Shown piece after piece: positions 8,576 to 23,500 of a stretch of DNA of 64,000 nucleotides (position 1 is the first letter of the stretch; each line of letters starts with the position of its first letter). The DNA is from Branchiostoma floridae (lineage: Eukaryota; Chordata; Leptocardii; Amphioxiformes; Branchiostomatidae), in NCBI RefSeq assembly GCF_000003815.2, contig NC_049985.1, positions 25,464,212-25,528,211 of the forward strand. The letters are read 5' to 3'. The position numbers and the translations under genes were made by a program. The notes under the pieces are model-generated. The model made no database searches. It worked only from the letters and a program-made list of their open reading frames with translations, and was not told the DNA's origin.

Positions 8576-11500
8576 TCCAGCTGCTCATACTCCTTGACCA
8601 GGCCTGTGAGCGACTCCAGAGCCTGGGAGAACTGTGCTGCCTCCATGCCATCCACATTGGTGTAGTGGTGGAGATGGGCCTGAAATGTACATTTACATGT
8701 AATCAGATACATTACATACAAGAGGTACAAATGTAACAGGGAGCACTTTTCTGAATGGTCAAATGGTGGAAAGGTGCTCCTATTTTTTAAAACTGTTGAA
8801 GAAGTGGGTTTATATCCACTGGGTCTAGGGGACTGTATTGTGAGTTGTAGGGTCGTGTTCAGGATGTCTGGCCTTGGAGGTTCTCAGTTCCAATCCTGTG
8901 AAGCTTCATGTACCAAACTTCACAGGAATTTTACAGGACTGTCCTCCCTACACCCAGGTGTAAAAATAGGTACCTGACTCATGAAGTTGGGGAGGTTAAG
9001 TAAGTGGAAGGATACCCAACACCGTGCCCTAGCATTTACCCTTTGGCCTTAAATAAATGGCCATAGGGCTGCCTTTACCTTCCTACGTGGCGACAGAATC
9101 TACTGTACTGTACACTACATCACTCATTGCAACAAGAAAAGTATCAACATCTTTCCTTTTCTAACACTGTAAAGGCAGAAATGTTTGCAGTGGTTTTATG
9201 TTCACAGTATTTGTGAACACTTCACTGTAAGGGTCTGACTCCTCACCTTCCTCTTGTATAGTTTGTGGAACCTGTCCCTGAGGTTGGTGAAAGTGTGCCT
9301 GATGCAGGAGTTGTTAGCCAGGGCCAGCAGGGAGTAGGGTTGGCCTACAGGGGGTACAGAACACAGACCTGTCTTCCAGCCTTCCTGGTTCCAATGGATG
9401 AACTGTAGAGAAGGCTTCAACCTGAAAAATACATAAACACATTGACTACGATTGTAGAAAACAGTTCACAATTGGTCCTGTGACTCAAGAACTTTTAACT
9501 ACTACACCTTACATGGAATGTCTAATTGTAACGTCACTGTGATACTGTAAATGCAGAAACTTTCCTGGTGGTTTAATGTTCGCGGTTTTCACGGTGGCCA
9601 CTTCACCGCAAACTTAAAACCACAGCGAACATTTTCCAATGGCAGTAAGAGACTACAGTGCAAGGTGCTACGGCAAACTTAAAACCACTGTGAAAAGTTT
9701 TTTCCCGCTACCACAAAATTAAATCCCTGCAAACTTGAATAGATTTACAGTACTTGCTGTGATGTAACTAGAATATTAATTAGGTTTATCAATTATGCCA
9801 CCAAAAAATCAAGACCACAACACCTCGAGGTCAAGAGATACAAAACACAAAACCAGAAGTTCAGCTGCAGTACCAAGGTCACACAACAGTAGCCCAAATT
9901 GACTTTGATCTTTGTCTTCCCAACACATAGCCACATACCAAATGTCATTTAATACAATCCATCCTGAGGTTCTAGAGTTATGCTGATCACAAATATCTCG
10001 AAACACACACACACACACACACAAACGCCAAAAAATATACTGGGTCCCCTATTTTTCGTGGCGGTAACAATAACAGTTTGCTTTGAACAACTGGTAACAG
10101 CTCATTCTAAATTACTTCAAGCAGGATGCTACCTAACACCCACAGGCATCTGAGATCAAATGGCAAGCCAATTAAGTTAGCACGTCTTTGAGATGCAAAC
10201 TGAATCCTGCAAGACGAGCGTATGATGTCACTGTTGCCTCGGTAACATCAGAAGAGGCCATAGTTGCTATGACAACAGCTTCACCTTGAGGCCCAGCCAG
10301 CGCTGAGTCTCATAATTACCTTCCTGTTGTTATGCTTGTGGTGTGTTAAATTGATGAGAATATTCTATCATTGTAGCAGTTTTTCTAATGTATCTCTTGT
10401 CCAGGACAATTGGTGGCAAGTAGCTTTTCATGTCAAGACAAGGTGGGACAGGTTTGAGCCCCTTAACATTTAATTTTGGAACTGCAGGGGCATTTTTCTC
10501 AAAACATTCCAAGCTGGATAACTGAAGAAAGGAAAAACAGATTTCCATCAGTTTGGGCATGTAGATAGCTTTGGCAAAGACATAGACAAGGATATGCATA
10601 GTATGCAAATGAGGACTTCATTTGCATAATTTGCAGCTCATTTTGAACTATTTCAAGCAAGATGGTACATAACACCAACAGGTGGCGCAGAGATCAAATG
10701 GCAAGCCAATTAAGTTAGCACGTCTTTGAGATGTTAGCACGTCTTTGAGATGCAAACTAGATCCTGCAAGAGAAGCGTATGATGTCACTGTTGCCTCGGT
10801 AACATCAGAAGAGGCCGTGGTTGCTATGACAACAGCTTCACCTTGAGGCCCTGCCAGTGCTGAGTCTCTCCTCATAATTACCTTCCTGTTGTTGTGCTCG
10901 TGGTGTGTTAAATTTGGGCGTGCAGCCGGCTACAGCAGCTCAGGCCGTGCCTATCTTATACCTTAACCGTATTCATCAACAGGTTAGTGTGAAACTCTTT
11001 ATTTCAACATGTTATATAGAAGCATGGTGTACACATGTCATTTCTTTTAGTGTGCAACAGATGGGCAAAGGTCTTACTATATGGTTTGGTTATTGTTTTG
11101 GGTGCCATTTCTTTCTTTCCATTTCTTAACACCGGCAAATGTTCAGATCAAAGACAGGTATATGTCTCCTTGTCTAACAATTAGTCCTTTTCTTATGTAT
11201 CTAATATTTTCACCACTAGTGCACACCTTCCAATTAATAACTAGAGGGCTAAGCTATCAGGTATCATTTTTGGCTTACATGGAGTCTTGGAGTAATGAAC
11301 ATATGGAACATCACTCCTGCTAAGGAAAAGAGTAGGCCTGAAGTGCCCAGGTTCTTGTTGTTGTTCTTCCTTCCTTTCATCTATCATGGGTGTTTTTAGT
11401 AATGCTTGGTTCTGCATGCATGCTTGCATATGGTTGCCTATTACTGCAGTATGGAGGACTCTGTATTTGTGTGTATGTGTGTGTGTGTATTTGTGTTTGT

Positions 11501-14500
11501 GTGTGCATGTTTGTGTGTGCGCGTGCATGTGTGTGCGTTCGCATTTGTGTGTATGTATTGCGTGAATGTGTGTTTCCCTACACAATTCTTGAAAGGATGG
11601 CAATGAGCTCTAAAAATGAATCGCTGAAAAAGAAAATTATGTTTAAAACATTTTTCCAAGGACAAGGGTTTAGTCGCTTTAACAAAGCTTATGTGTAGCA
11701 AACCAGCTGCATATACTTTAAGCGGCGGCTGGTTATATTATATCTAACCACTTTATCACACCTGAGCCCTGTATATCTATATCAAAGCGTTGTTTTAAGT
11801 GATGTATTATCAATGTAGCGTATCCAATCCGATTAAAATCCCAATGGTTTTGCTCACTACAGTAGAGTGTTCTTTTCCTTTTTCGTTCAAAGTTGCTTAA
11901 AAAGATGTTTTAGTATTACTGACAATGATCTTTATTGCATATTCCTGCCTAACATGGGCTAAATGCATTGAGTTAGAAAAAATAAGCATACGTGAAACAG
12001 GTTACATCTTATATCATCTAATTCTAAAATCTACAGAGTCTCTTCTCTCTTTTTGAAACTTGTGTAAACAAATTACAAATCTTTTCCAGTACTAAGTTAA
12101 CTTTATGCATTGAAAAATCAAGCAACCACATCATGTCCCAGGGCTCTAGCCAGCTCGAATTTTTTTTTCGTCAGCCAATTCCCATATTGTCGCGAAAACA
12201 CTCTTCCAGGAGTTAGAAAGACTGAACTGAGACCTTGAAAAACAGGTTTTTAATGAGATTTTCGTATGCTAAAGAGCGCCGACACACTTTGTCAACAATA
12301 ATAACAATAGCAAAACAAACAGTGTGTGGCTTTTACGGCCGTGGACGGCGTCCCCAAGCCACCTGTAGCTTCCACCAAGGATTTTTGTACGTCAAGGTTG
12401 ACGGATTGGTTTTAGAATTTTTCCGTCACACACAGCAAATTTCCGTCAATTGACGGAAAAACAGACGCTGGCTAGAGCCCTGTTATGTCCATGCACAAAC
12501 AGACCGACACACACACAGGCTTAACTCTTCAAACAATGCCACATCATAAGGATTAGCTGACCATGATCGACTTTTCCCAATGCTGTTTTAGCACAGATAT
12601 TTTACTAAAAAACATGTTCCCATTTTTTCTAGCTCATAATTGTCAACAATGAGTGAGGACCAGAAGAAGATGTCCCCTCCTTCTGACACCGTCCCATCTG
12701 AGGATACCGTCCAGCTCAACCAAGGGGAGAAAAAGGTGCCATTGTTCGTGAGATTCAGCCCGTGGGAAACGCTCAAACACATCCTGGCCGTCCCGTTCTA
12801 CATCACCATACTTTTCTGTGCCAGCTACTACCCGGCAAGTACTGTAAAATTAAATGCATTTAAGTTCGCTGAGACTTAATTTCGCAGTAGCGGGAAAATG
12901 GACTTTTCACGGTGGATTTAATTACGCAATAGCACTATGCACTGAAGTCTCTTACTGTTTGCGGTGGTTTTAAATTCGCGGTGAAGCGGCCACCGCAAAA
13001 ACCACGAACATTAATCCACCGTGACAGTTTCTGCATTTACAATTATTAACAGTACCTCTTGTCACTTTTGCACCTACAGTCAAACCTGTATTAGCGGCCA
13101 CCTTTGCATGGCGACCACCTGGCCATGATTGCGGTCACTTTTTGTTGGTCCCTTGGATTTATTTTCCCATTGACCTATTATAAGCATTGAGAAAAAGTCT
13201 ATAGCGGCCACCTCTCCAAAGCGGCCACGGCCACGGCCACACGATTTCCAGTCCCGTATATACAGGAACACTGCATGCAGCGGCCGTATGTCACCCTGCG
13301 CCGGGTTTAAAATCGTAGTTTGCGAGGACTTGGAGTTCCCAACAGGGTTATTTTGGCAGTAGCAGAACGTACGCTGCCTTGAACCTAGAGCGCACGTCCT
13401 TTTCGGTAGATTTGACTTTGGCAGCGTCAGTTGAATTTTGAGACAATCAAGACAATGTTACTTGGTGAGAAAGATCAGTGGGTACTGAAATCATGTGGAA
13501 CTTATTGCTTGGGTTCTATAGTGGGTACATTTCTGAAGTCCCTTGAGTGGCCGCTATAGACAGGTTTGACTGTACTAGTAGTCTTTCAAAGAAAAACAGA
13601 AATTATATGTTGTCAATTTTGGTGCTATTCAGTGTTCTCAGCAGGATTTTTTCACAGCATAGGGGCATCTATTCTTAGTGCAAAAAAAGTCATGTGGTAA
13701 GCCATGCAAGCATGAACATTGTAAGGTCTTGGAATATCCTCCCCCTGAAATTTATTAGATCTACAACCCTCAGAAACACTATTGTTTGAGGCCCAAAATT
13801 TAGTCAAATAAAGACACCATTTTTTACCTTTGGAAAATAACAGAAAAGTCCCTTTGTTGGCTGAATCAAAGCACAGAGGCCCAAATCACAGCATCAAAGG
13901 AAATCAAATCACAGCGAGGGGCGCGCGGTTTACACGAGGCAAAAAAATAACTTGTCCTAAAAATGTCCTACAATATTTGACAGTGTGGCACCTGAAAAGG
14001 CCTGACAAGAACACTGCTATTGTTTTGCAAAATGCTGAATCAGGGTTGTAGCTAGCACCCGTCCTTCCATCCTTTGACAAAACTTTGCAGCTGGGGGCGG
14101 AAGACAATTTTGCCCATTCCGTCCTCTGTGAGCAAAATCTAATCCTCAAAATGCAGGAAATAGTGTTTCAGAGGGTCTAAAAAATTTTTGGGGGAGCATG
14201 CCCCTGGACCCCCCTAGGAACAATGCACCAAAGCCATTCAAAATCGAAGGGACAGAAATGATTTCTGGCTGGCTCCAACCCTGTGCTGAATCATTGTTTT
14301 CTGTCCCTTCAGTATCTTCAGCACTGCGGTATCTGGTTTGGGGCCCTGTGCGGTCTCATCACCACCATCGCCAACCTTGTGTACCAGATTTATGCGCTGT
14401 GGAAGTTCAAGGACTTCCACCTCCCAGTCGTCCAGAATTCCAACAAAGAAGACTAGGGAGGGCCGCGTTAGACATCAGAAACGCCCAGGCACAAATTAAA

Positions 14501-17500
14501 AGGCTAATCTCCAAGCAGATGCTACAATGGCACAAGATAGTACCAAACTGGCCAAAGAGTGTAGTAGTCAGTCAAAAGGTGTCGTGTAGGTTGCCATGTG
14601 TCGTGTAGGTTGCCATGTAGCGAAACACATTCCTAAGCCGGCTTCACTCCTCTGTCAGCTTTTGATGCTAATAATTCTTATGCTACCGTGGGATCTGCTT
14701 GGAGATTATCAAAAGGCGACATTGTCAAATGAAAACACGCCATTAACAGGTTCCTAGAACCCAAAGTAGAATTCTTTCCGTAACACATAGAAGTTATCTT
14801 AGACTATTGTTTGTCAGATAGAAAACAGATATATTATGTAGTGTTTTTCAAGATAGTTTTAAAAGATATGTCAGGAGGTTTTTAACCATCTATTTAACAT
14901 ATTTTTGTGAAAGAAAGAAGAAAACTTAAGATTGGAAAATCATGTAGTATCTAACAAAGACAGGGTAAACATGAGTGGCTGGTAACATTAGGATTCGTAG
15001 TGTATGTGTAACACTTGTGATATATTGCAACATCAGTGTCGATGCCTTTGTAACTGTCTTTAAGGTAAACAAGTGACCGTAGGTAACGTACTCTGTAACA
15101 TAGTTATAGTTTATGTCGGTTGTGTTGTTTTCTGTGGTGTATGCATGGTGTTTATATCGCATACAGAACACATCACATTGACTTATACCTCCAAAAGCTT
15201 AGTAAACTTAATACCTAACGGAACTATTACTGCCAAATGTAAACACAGCAAAATCAGCCTCTCAACTCAACAGCAAAATCAGCCTCTCAAAAGAACGACA
15301 CCAAATGAAAATAGCCACACACCTTCACAGTACATACATGAGAGCCACACCATCATATAAACAGCCGCAATAATGACGGCTTTGAACAACTGACAACATG
15401 ATGTGCACAAAACATGCAAATCACACAACATCTGCTTGACATTATTCAATTACCGCAAGGCCTTGACAACGCAGAACTGGACCAATAAACCGAAAGACGT
15501 ACATTTTGTATAGCCTCCATAGCAGGCTCTCTATGGGCTTTTTTGGCACTTTTGCTGGCATTTTCTTTTTGTACTGGGTCGCTGATTGCTGGCCTCTCTC
15601 ATAGCCGCCCATTTTAGAGCCTGCATGGAAACGGCGGTACAAAGTCATATTATAAAACGATTAGGGCAATTAACAAGGAGGTGCGAATTCCCTGCCTGCC
15701 GTGGACGGCTAATAAACTGCACGCATCTCCGCCGGACGCGGACAGAGGCGCGTGTCGCCCGAGTTGTAAAATGCTTGCTCACAGAGTTGTGAATTATTCC
15801 TAACGCATGTGTTAATAGGGCAGATGACAGGCTAATCCTTTTCTGATATGACTTTGTACCGCCATTTCCATGCAGGCTCTAAAATGGACGGCTATGAGAG
15901 AGGCCAGCAATCAGCAACCCAGTACAAAAAGAAAATGCCAGCCAAAGTGCCAAAAAAGCCCATAGAGAGCCTGCTATGGAGGCTACATTTTGTAGGGGTG
16001 ATTTCGGAAATTATTACATACTATTAGATTAATATAAAAACAGCTACCGCGAAAAAAAACAAAAACATGCATCATCTCTGTGCAGCGCAGAGGACCTGCC
16101 AAACTATATACAAATGCGACAACAAGAACATACAGATACAGATGAGAACGCGAGTTACAATTTGACAAAACTAAACAGAGCAATAATTAGCCTACATGTA
16201 CAATGTATACTTAGTGTCCACAATTCGTTAATCAAGGGTCAGGGTTGGACAAGTCCACTAGCCCTATTGTCCAGGGCAGGTGAAAGTTCTGATCGGGCAA
16301 GTGCATGTCCTACCCCACTTGCCCAATTGGGCAAGTAAGATTTTTCCATTGAGCAAGATTTTGATATACTTGTCACTTTTTACAGTCATGACATCAAGCA
16401 GTGGTCAACATACTTAGAAAAATAGAGGCAATAATAAGAATACCATTGCTGGATGTGAAAATGCAAATAAAAGTGACATTTGAATTTTGGGCAAGAGAAT
16501 AATTGCTTCATGCAAGTAAATTTTTTATGTCCTTGTCCGATAGGACAAGTAAATTTTAGAAAACTTGTTCAACCCAGAAGGGTATTCTTTTTATTGCTTG
16601 GACAAGCATAATGTGATGTGAACTGTTGTTTAAGTTTTAACGGTGTGGTTATAGCTTATACACAGATGTAGTGGAAAACAGTAAAAATGTGCAGTTAAAC
16701 TGTCGTTTTTTAGGTTGGCAGACAAGTTTACTTCAGTGCTGATGAGTATGAAAATACTTATACGAAAGTGCAATAAGTTAAGTATGACTGTTCGTAGATA
16801 TGGTCTCTTATATGAATAAAGTACAGTACAGGATTTGTGAAATACGTTTGCTGATCTGCATTTTTTTGTTTTCTTTATGTTAGACATCAGGGTTTAACTG
16901 AATCAGATTTGACTAAATTTATCGTGAAGGAGACATAATACTTCACTCCTTCAGTTTAGTGTTTCATCATATAGTTATACACAGTCTGGTGCAATGGTCG
17001 AATGGGTTGAGTGTTTGCCTTGCATTTGGTAGGTCTGAGTACAATTCCTGGCCAAGTCATACCAAGTGATTTGGTAAGCATTTTCTGCTTACCACTGAGC
17101 ACAAATGAGGAAGAGTAATGGGAGTTAAACACACATCACTAACCCCTGCTGTAGTAGCTTAGACTTAGGCCACAGACATGGAGATGGGTGCCACCCCTAA
17201 ATATCTATTACAGATGCACTTGTAAGCAACTTTCACTTTAAGACAATATACAGGGTAATGAACCTACAAAATCCAGTCCGAGTCCACAACTCAGTTCTGG
17301 AAGAGTTGGGGACTTCTAAACATCATAAAAAGAAGGAAGTTCCACTACTTCAGTCACAATCCATGAGCCCAACCCATACCAAAACCCTGTCATGACATGA
17401 GGTGACAGTCCATCTCAGAGGTAATAAAAACATTAATAAAGCACCCAGCGGTGCTCCTGCCCACTGATTGAGGAGCTATCACCATCCCAGCGACTCCTTT

Positions 17501-20500
17501 ATCCGAACCTTTTGAGACCAAGGAGGTTGAAAAAGGAATTAGGTATTCTTTTTCAACCTCCTTGTTGAGACATACAATGTACTACAATGTAAATACAACC
17601 AGACCTGCCTTCACCAAATGCACCCTTATCACTCGTACTTGCATACTCAACCTATGGAGCTTTAGCACAAAAACTGTCTAAGACTTATGTTCATCACCTC
17701 CAGTAAGACTGTAAGAGACTGTAATCGTGGCCATTTCAACAATGTTTTTATTGCAATACTTGTTTAAAGAGGGAAACAATGGCACTGTGGTCCCATACCC
17801 TGACCATGTGACCCCTTACTCTGGAGAACAGATCCTCTATCAAATTCTGATTGACCAGGGAAGCTATTGGGTGACATTTGGCCAGTTTTGTTCTGTTTGA
17901 AGAACAGGCAAAAATCAACGCCCGCACGGATGTCATCCACAGAATCAAGTCAGTGTGGCCTAACCGGAAGCACATTGTTTTCCTATGCCTAATAATATAT
18001 TGTAATGGAATATGCAAACGTTGTGTACGTTGGGTGCACCATCTCACAGTCAAACACCCTCAAAGCCGTACAGAAAAGAGCCATGAAGATCATCCACAGA
18101 AACAGGGATGCCTCCTGCACGACTACCCCCCTGCCAACTCTCCAGTCCAGGCGCGAAGACGCAGTAGTAACTCTCCTCAACCAGATGCGCTCCAGTGACC
18201 ATCCACTACACTACATGGTTACAGGTGACAGGCAATAGCGGACTGGGCGTACTCTGGGGAACAGCAACCACCTCAAACTGCTGGCCTGTCGTACTGAGAG
18301 ACTAAGAAAATCATTTCTATACAAGACAACAGCCCTGTACAACAAGACTCTGTAGACATTTCATTTCAGTAACAAGTGCCTCTTTTGTTTTTATATAAGA
18401 CTGTAACGCTGACTTGTATTATATGTAACTCTACTTTAAAATGAATCTTTTATGAGAAATCTTCTATGATAAAACTCTCAGGCGAACATACGTCCACTAT
18501 GTAATTTGGTTTGAAATTTCAGTCTTGTTTTAAACTGCGAAAACCAAATAAAGCTCTCATCTCAATTGGGGGAAAAAAAAAGCAGTGAAGTCACCTGTCA
18601 ATGTTCCTCCTGATGTCTGACACTGCCACGTTCCCCCGCACCATTAGTGCACAGGCCAGGTACAGGCTGTGTCTGGGGTCCGCACTGATCAGCTGGTACT
18701 CCTTTGTAAAGGCATCCGAGAACATCTGGTCTAGCCTGTGTAGGAAGATGGATAAGATAAAACTATTAAATGTTCATGGTAGTTTCATTTTACAGGTGGT
18801 TTTCACAGTGACCTCTTGTAAAACCATGATGCCACAAAAACTTTCTTTCCCAATTTCTACAGCAAAATGAAGTCCCCTGAAATAAATGTGTCAGTCTGCA
18901 TGGATGTTATGACCTCCTTGGGTACTGTAAAATGAATTTCTACCACATGTGTAAGGTCAAACGTACAGACTGAGGGGCAGTGAGCCTTGTTGACATGAGC
19001 TTCACGATAGGATTTTAACTACGGTGGGAGTCTGATATTCCACAAAATAGATTCCTTTGTAGCAAAATTGACCTGTCCATTGTTTTGAGCTTTGCCCTTT
19101 TACAAGTTTTCAGACAATCTGGTCCAGGTTCATGTCAAAAACTGGGCCTGATCCGCTGATCTGAACCATACCTGTACTTGAATTTTCTGTACCAGTACCC
19201 ACCCCTATTTTCCAACCTCGAAAAAAGCATGACAAAGATTAGGTCCCCTTTCCACTAGACGACGATCACACTGCGCTCTCACTGTGACCTAATTGACATG
19301 TGTAACCTTTGCTTTCACACTGGGTATATCATACAAAATGTAAAAGTGTGACTGAGAAGACAACAAAACACACAGAAAGTTTTAAAAGATTTTTTTCTTT
19401 TCTATATAATTCGTTGAGGGATAAGTCACATTTTATTAGGTGGCAGAGAGAGCGTGGCAAGATTGCCATCCTAGTGGAAAGTAGTCTAAGCGATTGGTGC
19501 AAATTAAAATATAGCTAGAATTGCTCAAAATATGGTAAAAGCATGAAACTTGGTATGATGAGTCCTGAGTATGTACTAAATATTTTCAAGGGTGGAGCCA
19601 ATTCAAATCAAAATGCATGTTTCTTAGCAACGGTTGCTAGGTAACCAATATTCCCAGCAAATAGCTACACTATTGACGTCTGCACTGTCATAATTCAAGT
19701 TACAATTCTAAATTTAAAAGGGGTTATTAGCGACAGCAAATCTTACTTCCTGAGAGGTAGGCTGACGTCTGCCAGGTGGTACAGAGGACTGAGGCTGGAC
19801 ACCAGGTAGTGCAGCTTGGGGAACGGCACCAGGTTCATGGTGATCTCGTTCAAGTCCACGTTCAGGGCACCCTCAAACCTGGAGGAGCTGGATTGGAGGG
19901 AAGGTACAGATCATAAGTACACAATGTAGATCTCAAATGTTCTACTGTAATGTACTGTGTATACAATGCCCACCTCTTGTCTGGTGCAAAAGAATAAACA
20001 ACATTACTATAGTCCCTGATCTCTGTCCTGGCTTTTGGACGTGCTTGCGCCATCTGATCGTAGCTTCAGGGTGGTTGAGAACTGACAAGAGGGTAAGACA
20101 ACAAAATGGAGGTTCTACCGAGATGAAAAATTCTGGGAATAACTCAGCAGATGACACGATCACAGCTTGTGAAGTGTGACAGAAGCGACAGTGAGAGAAA
20201 GGACGTCCACAGGGCCAACATTTTGCGCGGAAACTGTCACATGACGAGATTGTTGTTATAGTTTGTTGTTGATCCATTGTTGTTGACAATATGCGCTGTT
20301 ATGTCACCTGTATGTGCCCCTGAAAAATGCACTTAACACAACTTTCCTCTCTTCACTCAGATGGAGATGTAGGGCCGTCTCAGATAGGACATTAATTGGA
20401 GGACAGTAAAGAAACCACCACACTTATTGAAAACAGTGTAGTGGTCCTTCCTGATGTGAGAGGATACCTTACAGTCTGGTCTTAGGTTGACATCTTTAAA

Positions 20501-23500
20501 AGGTGATGATATGAAATGAAATGATAATGACACCAATCTTACCTTGTCAAGTTCAGCAGAAGGTTGGCTACGATGTTGTTCATCTTGTCAAACGGCTTCT
20601 CCTGACCTTTGATCCCGCCCGTGTCAGAGGTCACGGTGCTGCCACCTTTGACCTTGCTTGTCGAGGAGATCTTGCTAGTTTTACTGGCTGCCTGGTTCAC
20701 CATGTTAAAGATATCAACAAGGGACTGTGGAAACAAAAGGGAAATACATGATTGTACAATTATTGTATATGAGATCGAGTGGCGTGATTGGCAGCGTGTT
20801 TGGTTTGGGATCTACAACTCCCGGGTTCAAACTCGGCTGTGTCACGGATCTTGTGCCCTTGAGAAAGGCACTTAACACAGCTTTCCCCACTTCACTCAGG
20901 TGAAAATGAGTATAGTTACAGCTAGGGATGTCCCCGGATATATTAAATAGTGGTTCCGTGTCTGTATGTGATGGATTCTTTAACGTACTTACACCCCATG
21001 CAAGTACGTTAAAGAATTCACCACACCTTTCAAAAAAGAGTAGGGCAGGGGCATGCCCCCAGGTGTGCGATGGTGCGAATTCTTCAGTGAGTAGGTGGTT
21101 CACTTCAAATCACTCGGATGGTGGCCTGGTAAACCTCCATCTTATATCGGTCATACGGTCATCTACATGACTGTACATCATTCAGCCAGACTCACTAAAT
21201 GAAGATTCGTGTCTCTTTCCTCATTGAAAACCACAGTTCACTTTCAATTGTCAAGTTGTTCAGGTTCATGTACCTAAACTTCTGTTACCAATCGATTACT
21301 GTTTAAGTACCTGTACCTAATGTCACATTTAGATACACATCCCTAATAATTATAGACTTTACTGTGTACTTGCCTGGTTCTCTATGGGCAGCACACAGTC
21401 AGCGTGTTTAGTGAGCTGGTGCATGGCCAGAACACTGTTGTATGGGGAGGTGATACAAACTTTACTGTGTACTTGTACTTGTACTTGCCTGGTTCTCTAT
21501 GGGCAGCACACAGTCAGCATGTTCAGTGAGCTGGTGCATGGCCAGAACACTGTTGTATGGGGAGGTGATACAAACTTTACTGTGTACTTGCCTGGTTCTC
21601 TATAGGCAGCACACAGTCAGCATGTTCAGTGAGCTGGTGCATGGCCAGAACACTGTTGTATGGGGAGGTGATACAAACTTTACTATACATGTGTACTTGC
21701 CTGGTTCTCTATGGGCAGCACACAGTCAGCATGTTCAGTAAGCTGGTGCATGGCCAGAACACTGTTGTATGGGGAGGTGATACAAACTTTACTGTACATG
21801 TGTACTTGCCTGGTTCTCTATGGGCAGCACACAGTCAGCATGTTCAGTGAGCTGGTGCATGGCCAGAACACTGTTGTATGGGGAGGTGATACAAACTTTA
21901 CTGTACATGTGTACTTGCCTGGTTCTCTATGGGCAGCACACAGTCAGCATGTTCAGTGAGCTGGTGCATGGCCAGCACACTGTTGTACGGGGAGGTGATG
22001 ACATCATCTTCTGCTGATGGGTACACAGCCGTGGTGAATCTGCAGAAGGTAAAATGTAAAGAACATAGAAAAGTCACATTTCCAACAGGGGTGTCTAATA
22101 TTGATTTGATCCTCACGGAAATCCGATGATCCTCTACTAAGAAACACACAATCCATAGAAATTTTATGCAGTCCAAGAAATTAGTAAGGACCATTTTTTT
22201 CTTAGTAGTGGATCATATTTTTTCCTTAAGGAATCACATGTTTTTTAGTAATAGATTGTATGAATGCAATAAGGGTCGTATGTTTTCTGTAAGGATGTTT
22301 AAACTTGGACACCCCTGTGCAAGAGCATATAATCATGTTAGCCTTCCCATGGTCTAGCATAACAAACTGCTGCTCAGTTTTTCTTTATCTCAAACACCTT
22401 TGGGAATATGGTGACCAGCCCCTCCAGACCTGTCCTGCCACTCGCTACATTATGTAACCATGGGTGTCTGTAAAACCTCTAGTAACCATGGCCTTTAGCT
22501 TCTTTGCTCAGAGAAGAAGTGGAAGAAGAAACTGAGCAACAAAATTTTCCCTTTCATAAAGCCATAGTTGAATTATTTCAATACACTTCATAATATAACA
22601 TTGTATGATATTGCGTGACCTTCTGATATTTGACTGTATTTACCTACAAGAGTAAAAGCCCCAAAACGAAAAGCAAAACGAAGCTATCAATTCATTTAGT
22701 TTTTCAAACTATTAGTACACTAATCTCCTCATAATTTACACTGGGAAGAATAAGACCAGGAAGCCTTCCAAGAGAGTGAAAAATTGATACGATTCACAAA
22801 CACAGAAGACTGTTTGAGGGTGACCTTTGCTCTGTACTATCACCTTCCCTCACCTGTACACTTCAGGATACTCCTCTTCAAGAAGGTTCAATATGAAGGT
22901 CCCCACACCTGAGCCAGTACCTGTCACAAGGAGGAAAAATTAACCTGTGACTTAACAAAATCATTGCCATCATATAAAGATTATAAATTTTGAAATTTGT
23001 AAAATAACACCTCACTCACTCTGGACCCATGACTGTAGAGGTCGTAGGGGCTTCACGACAGCCACATACTGTCCTTACCCCCTAAAGTGTCTGTACCCCT
23101 TGTAAAATCCATCTCTTTGTTGTCCCTACTCCCTGTACATGATCATGTCTGTACTCTTTTTAGTGTCCATAACCCCCATAATGTCCTAAAAACTGTGCTG
23201 TCTGACCCTTTGCAGTGTCCATACCCAATGTTTGTACCCCCAGTAGTGTCCTTATCCTGAGCTATGTCTGTATCCCAAGTACGGTCAATACCCCAAGTAG
23301 CGTCTGTACGCCCAGCTGTGTATAGCCAAATGGACCACTGTTTTGTTCATTCACAAGTTTTCACAGATACATGTAATCAGGTCCAGGTTCAGGTTCGGAC
23401 CTAAACCTGATCCTTTGGACCTGGACCGGACATGAATTTTGCGAACCGGTACCCACCCCTTTTCACAGACTGAGATAGTTTGAAAGGTTGAGTCCTCACC

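Noticed and set aside
8222-8665. Several repeat-proline/histidine open frames on both strands
   Set aside because: They are by-products of a 54-bp tandem array whose period is divisible by three; only the minus-strand end of TUBE1 is coding.
11241-11701. His/Thr- or Cys/Val-rich frames on both strands
   Set aside because: Produced by the GT/CA simple repeat.
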